From positions 1 through 6,723 of the forward strand of contig CAUUHU010000029.1 of NCBI GenBank assembly GCA_963545035.1: a stretch of 6,723 nucleotides of DNA, given 5' to 3'. The notes beneath the pieces are model-generated. The model ran no database searches, was not told where the DNA came from, and saw nothing but the letters and a program-made list of their open reading frames with translations. The position numbers were made by a program, and so were the translations under genes. Below, piece by piece: positions 4,959-6,723 of the stretch (the stretch's first letter is position 1; each line of letters begins with the position of its first letter). The DNA comes from Nanogingivalis sp963545035 (GTDB lineage: Bacteria; Patescibacteriota; Saccharimonadia; Saccharimonadales; Saccharimonadaceae).

Positions 4959-5504
4959 TTACCAATAAAGAATAACCATACCAACAACAAAAGCCCCAAC
5001 AGCAGTAGCAACACAAAGACTAGGTCCAATAATAGGCAGCAAAATAGCTGATAGAAAAATACCACCAGCAAAAATGCGATTAGCTACAGCATTCTTTTTA
5101 AGATCTCTTTCAAATGCATCTATCGTGTAATCTTTTTCCATCGTGTCATATTCGTTTTCTCGCACAAAAGCCACTGCGGGATATTTATCTACCGGAAAAA
5201 GCAGCCACTTTCCATCTTCTTCTGAATACACTACCCTGAATCGTTCTGGTGCACGAATGTTGGGCTCTGTGGTAATACAATAAAAACCACCTATAGCAAG
5301 AAGTATAACACTCATTAGAACACTAGTAAGAGATGGGTGAAATAAAATTTGAAAAATACCCAGTACAAGACCAAAAACAAGCAAAAGAGCATTTATGCCT
5401 TTATAAATTGTTTTTCGACGCCTACCAAAATATTTCATCGCCTCATCCACATTATCAAATACTAGCAATTCTTTATCATCATATCGTCTTTTAACCGTTA
5501 TCAT
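4959..5504 (-). CDS. Four-helix membrane protein, unknown function (181 aa)
   Basis: Not recognised. An N-terminal soluble part (1-35, ending in the basic stretch GRRRKTIYK) precedes two hydrophobic helices (about 37-55 and 60-78). Next comes a hydrophilic loop of about 60 residues (79-140), then a second helical pair (about 141-159 and 161-180) that ends at the C-terminal tryptophan. The basic residues before helix 1 suggest N-in, putting the loop and both ends in the cytoplasm. The loop carries W100-LL-F103-P104-VDK and A130-F-E-RD-L135-K-K. A similar pair of motifs occurs in the neighbouring 266-residue protein, suggesting distant relatedness. The ATG at 5504 is supported by a strong Shine-Dalgarno AGGAGGT with seven-base spacing. 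The gene has its own promoter and terminator. A pore, sensor or anchor role is possible but not shown. Confidence 0.83.
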   Translation of the reverse strand: MITVKRRYDDKELLVFDNVDEAMKYFGRRRKTIYKGINALLLVFGLVLGIFQILFHPSLTSVLMSVILLAIGGFYCITTEPNIRAPERFRVVYSEEDGKWLLFPVDKYPAVAFVRENEYDTMEKDYTIDAFERDLKKNAVANRIFAGGIFLSAILLPIIGPSLCVATAVGAFVVGMVILYW

Positions 5505-5528
5505 AAGAATAACCTCCTAAAAAATACT

Positions 5529-5545
5529 TTCGCAAAAAATACGAA
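5529..5545 (-). promoter_or_regulatory. 5'-proximal hairpin of the 181-aa gene leader
   Basis: TTCGTA (5545-5540) pairs with TGCGAA (5534-5529), six pairs including one U-G, around a loop of five U. It lies at or within three bases of the predicted 5' end of the transcript and well upstream of the Shine-Dalgarno sequence. Confidence 0.45.
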
Positions 5546-5550
5546 CATAT

Positions 5551-5581
5551 ATTATAATATCATATTTTTTAAATAAATCAA
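5551..5581 (-). promoter_or_regulatory. Promoter of the 181-aa gene
   Basis: The -35 box TTGATT (5581-5576) is followed by two overlapping -10 candidates: TGATATTAT (TATTAT at 5559-5554, extended, 16-bp spacer) and a perfect TATAAT (5556-5551, 19-bp spacer). Start is expected at about 5544-5547. Confidence 0.65.
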
Positions 5582-5609
5582 CCAAACAACCTCATTCCAG
5601 TTACAAAAT

Positions 5610-5633
5610 AAAAAAGACAGCCTTAGCTGCCTT
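5610..5633 (-). terminator. Intrinsic terminator of the 266-aa gene
   Basis: AAGGCAGC (5633-5626) pairs with GCTGTCTT (5621-5614), eight pairs including one G-U, around a TAAG loop. Six T (5615-5610) follow on the minus strand. It begins 14 bases past the stop codon. Confidence 0.88.
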
Positions 5634-5647
5634 ATTTTTGAGGTGTT

Positions 5648-6448
5648 TTATGTAAAGTCTTGCAGAACTTTAATCACTTGAGGAGCATTTTTAGTTTTAA
5701 CTCCTCCGTCAATTTGATATAGGTCTTTTTCTCCCAACCGGAATCTAGTTCTTATTATAACTCTATCACCTTTATTAGAAGTTATTACTTTAACATTAAA
5801 ATTATCCTTAGCCCAAAATGAAATATTATCCTGAGCGCTCTTAAGATACCACACCCCACACAAAAGAGTGATGAAAAATAGAATAACTCCAGTTGTATTT
5901 GGCAAAACACCAGCAATCATAATTGCCTCAACGACAAAAATCATAAGTATCGTCACTACACAAGAAAAATAAAAGCTAAATGCACTTTTATTAATCTGGT
6001 TGTTAACCCTTCTCAGATATTCAAAAGCAGTCTTCTGGATCCTCGTAGGATTGTCGATCTCCTTCGTTTTCGGAAAAACATTAAACCAAACTAGGTTGGT
6101 TCTATCGTTTCCGTAGCGTTTTTTCTCAAATATTGGTAGATCTTTATTTAAATGCCAATATCCTAGAATACCGATTTTATATCTCATAATGCTAAGAATA
6201 AAACCCACCAACCCGACAAAAATGGTTAGTCTATTATTTTGCTTATATACCGAAACAACCAACACACCTAGCCAAATAAGAATAATTAAGTCTATTAGAG
6301 AATAAACTATTTTATTATACTTAAAGAAAATCTCCGCTATCTTATCTAGTCGTGAAGTTTTTTCATTGATAATTACTGTATCGCTCTTAACTTCTTCATA
6401 TTGAAGACTGTTAAAATTACGCATTGTAATGATTTTTGATATTTTCAT
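5648..6448 (-). CDS. Four-helix membrane protein, unknown function (266 aa)
   Basis: Not recognised. A soluble N-terminus (1-45, lysine-rich near the membrane) leads to two hydrophobic helices (about 47-67 and 74-91). A basic loop of about 66 residues (92-157) follows, then a second helical pair (about 158-180 and 185-203), and a soluble C-terminal domain (204-266) with a beta-like stretch KVITSNKGDRVIIRTRFRLG. The positive-inside rule places N-terminus, loop and C-terminal domain in the cytoplasm. The loop contains W121-FNV-F125-P126-KTK and A141-F-E-Y-L145-R-R, echoing the 181-residue neighbour. The ATG at 6448 is preceded by Shine-Dalgarno-like AGAGGTGG, which supports it over the internal ATG at codon 9. 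The gene has its own promoter and terminator and is transcribed divergently from the CobW-like gene. The cytoplasmic tail could bind a partner; this is inference. Confidence 0.83.
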   Translation of the reverse strand: MKISKIITMRNFNSLQYEEVKSDTVIINEKTSRLDKIAEIFFKYNKIVYSLIDLIILIWLGVLVVSVYKQNNRLTIFVGLVGFILSIMRYKIGILGYWHLNKDLPIFEKKRYGNDRTNLVWFNVFPKTKEIDNPTRIQKTAFEYLRRVNNQINKSAFSFYFSCVVTILMIFVVEAIMIAGVLPNTTGVILFFITLLCGVWYLKSAQDNISFWAKDNFNVKVITSNKGDRVIIRTRFRLGEKDLYQIDGGVKTKNAPQVIKVLQDFT

Positions 6449-6472
6449 AATACCACCTCTTATTAATTTTCT

Positions 6473-6488
6473 TTACTCTTTCGAGTAA
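6473..6488 (-). promoter_or_regulatory. 5'-terminal GAAA-tetraloop hairpin of the 266-aa gene leader
   Basis: TTACTC (6488-6483) pairs perfectly with GAGTAA (6478-6473) around a GAAA loop, a GNRA-class tetraloop. The predicted transcription start is about 6489, so the hairpin would be the very 5' end of the message, with about 24 single-stranded bases before the start codon. Confidence 0.55.
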
Positions 6489-6495
6489 CTTACAT

Positions 6496-6524
6496 ATTAT
6501 ATAATACTTTTTAATATTTATCAA
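6496..6524 (-). promoter_or_regulatory. Promoter of the 266-aa gene
   Basis: The -35 box TTGATA (6524-6519, five of six), a 17-bp spacer and a perfect -10 box TATAAT (6501-6496). Start is expected near 6489, giving a leader of about 41 bases. It is back-to-back with the plus-strand CobW-gene promoter; the two -35 boxes are four bases apart. Confidence 0.8.
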
Positions 6525-6528
6525 GTCA

Positions 6529-6557
6529 TTGCCTGGTTTTCAAAAATCTGTTAAACT
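6529..6557 (+). promoter_or_regulatory. Promoter of the CobW-like gene, leaderless type
   Basis: The -35 box TTGCCT (6529-6534, four of six), a 17-bp spacer and an extended -10 box TGTTAAACT (TAAACT at 6552-6557). Six bases then separate it from the ATG at 6564, the same geometry as recG and the 84-residue gene. No Shine-Dalgarno sequence is present. No zinc-uptake-regulator palindrome is evident by eye. Confidence 0.65.
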
Positions 6558-6563
6558 TATTAT

Positions 6564-6723
6564 ATGAGTGAAAATTTCGACTTAACCGACTTTTCGGAAG
6601 ATATCTTTAATGATTTTTCGAAAACCGAAATTCTAAAAACACAAAATAACCCTGAAAAAATCCCGGTTATAATGATTTCTGGTTTTTTGGGCGCCGGAAA
6701 AACAACATTATTGAATCATCTTT
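6564..6723 (+). CDS. CobW/G3E-family P-loop GTPase, N-terminal fragment (cut by the window edge)
   Basis: The first 53 codons are visible. Residues 34-53 read as a hydrophobic strand (PVIMI) followed by SGFLGAGKTTLLNHL, the Walker A and following helix typical of the COG0523 (CobW/YciC/P47K) family of G3E GTPases. These are metallochaperones or metal-insertion factors, often for zinc, and members also serve cobalamin synthesis. The subgroup cannot be decided because the CxCC metal motif and the C-terminal domain lie beyond the window. About 33 residues precede the P-loop strand, rich in D, E, N and F (MSENFDLTDFSEDIFNDFSK), whereas most family members start within a few residues of it. The ATG at 6564 is chosen because a leaderless-type promoter starts on it and no in-frame ATG comes between it and residue 37. 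It is divergent from the 266-residue membrane-protein gene. Confidence 0.9.
   Translation, partial: MSENFDLTDFSEDIFNDFSKTEILKTQNNPEKIPVIMISGFLGAGKTTLLNHL

Noticed and set aside
4877..5071. Leucine-rich minus-strand 64-codon frame
   Set aside because: It is an out-of-frame reading of the hydrophobic 3' end of the 181-aa gene and overlaps a terminator and promoter.
1..6723. CRISPR array, tRNA or rRNA, or an alternative code with TGA read as glycine or tryptophan
   Set aside because: There are no regularly spaced repeats and no cloverleaf or rRNA signature noticed on either strand. TGA ends at least one gene at a sensible point, and the conserved genes contain no in-frame TGA.

Overview
The window is an AT-rich (by eye about one-third G+C), tightly packed bacterial chromosome segment using the standard bacterial code: TGA is a stop, for example at the end of the 84-residue gene. 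Nine genes are visible. Eight lie on the minus strand and one, cut by the right edge, lies on the plus strand. The organism cannot be named with certainty. The extended RNase J, the compact layout and the many unrecognised small membrane proteins would suit a low-GC Patescibacteria/CPR member such as Saccharibacteria. That is an inference, not a demonstrated assignment.

Layout along the minus-strand direction of transcription (right to left): a 266-residue four-helix membrane protein (5648-6448); a 181-residue membrane protein of the same 2+2 helix plan (4959-5504); a 177-residue soluble helical protein (4314-4847); RNase J with a long lysine-rich N-terminal extension (2100-4178); a secreted 130-residue protein (1585-1977); a 77-residue one-helix membrane protein (1309-1542); an 84-residue one-helix membrane protein (978-1232); and the N-terminal 315 codons of RecG (1-946, running off the left edge). 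On the plus strand the first 53 codons of a CobW/G3E-family P-loop GTPase begin at 6564. The middle of the window is RNA and DNA housekeeping; the flanking small genes are unrecognised.

The regulatory grammar is unusually easy to read. Nearly every gene has its own sigma-70-type promoter, most with a spacer of exactly 17 bp, and five minus-strand genes end in clear intrinsic terminators. Four of the five terminators run straight into the -35 box of the next promoter. Three genes (recG, the 84-residue gene and the CobW-like gene) have no Shine-Dalgarno sequence. In all three the predicted transcription start is the A of the ATG, so they look leaderless. The other genes have leaders that can form hairpins, several of them at the predicted 5' end.

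There is no gap above 300 bp without a gene, no rRNA or tRNA, no CRISPR array and no transposase. No known defence or mobile system is recognisable. The best candidates for something new are: (i) two four-helix proteins that share a loop motif and may be distant paralogs; (ii) a 750-bp two-gene segment bracketed by 44-bp direct repeats, each made of a terminator plus a -35 box; (iii) a secreted-protein mRNA whose GTG start is buried in a predicted hairpin; and (iv) the mix of leaderless and hairpin-led transcripts around an RNase J gene.
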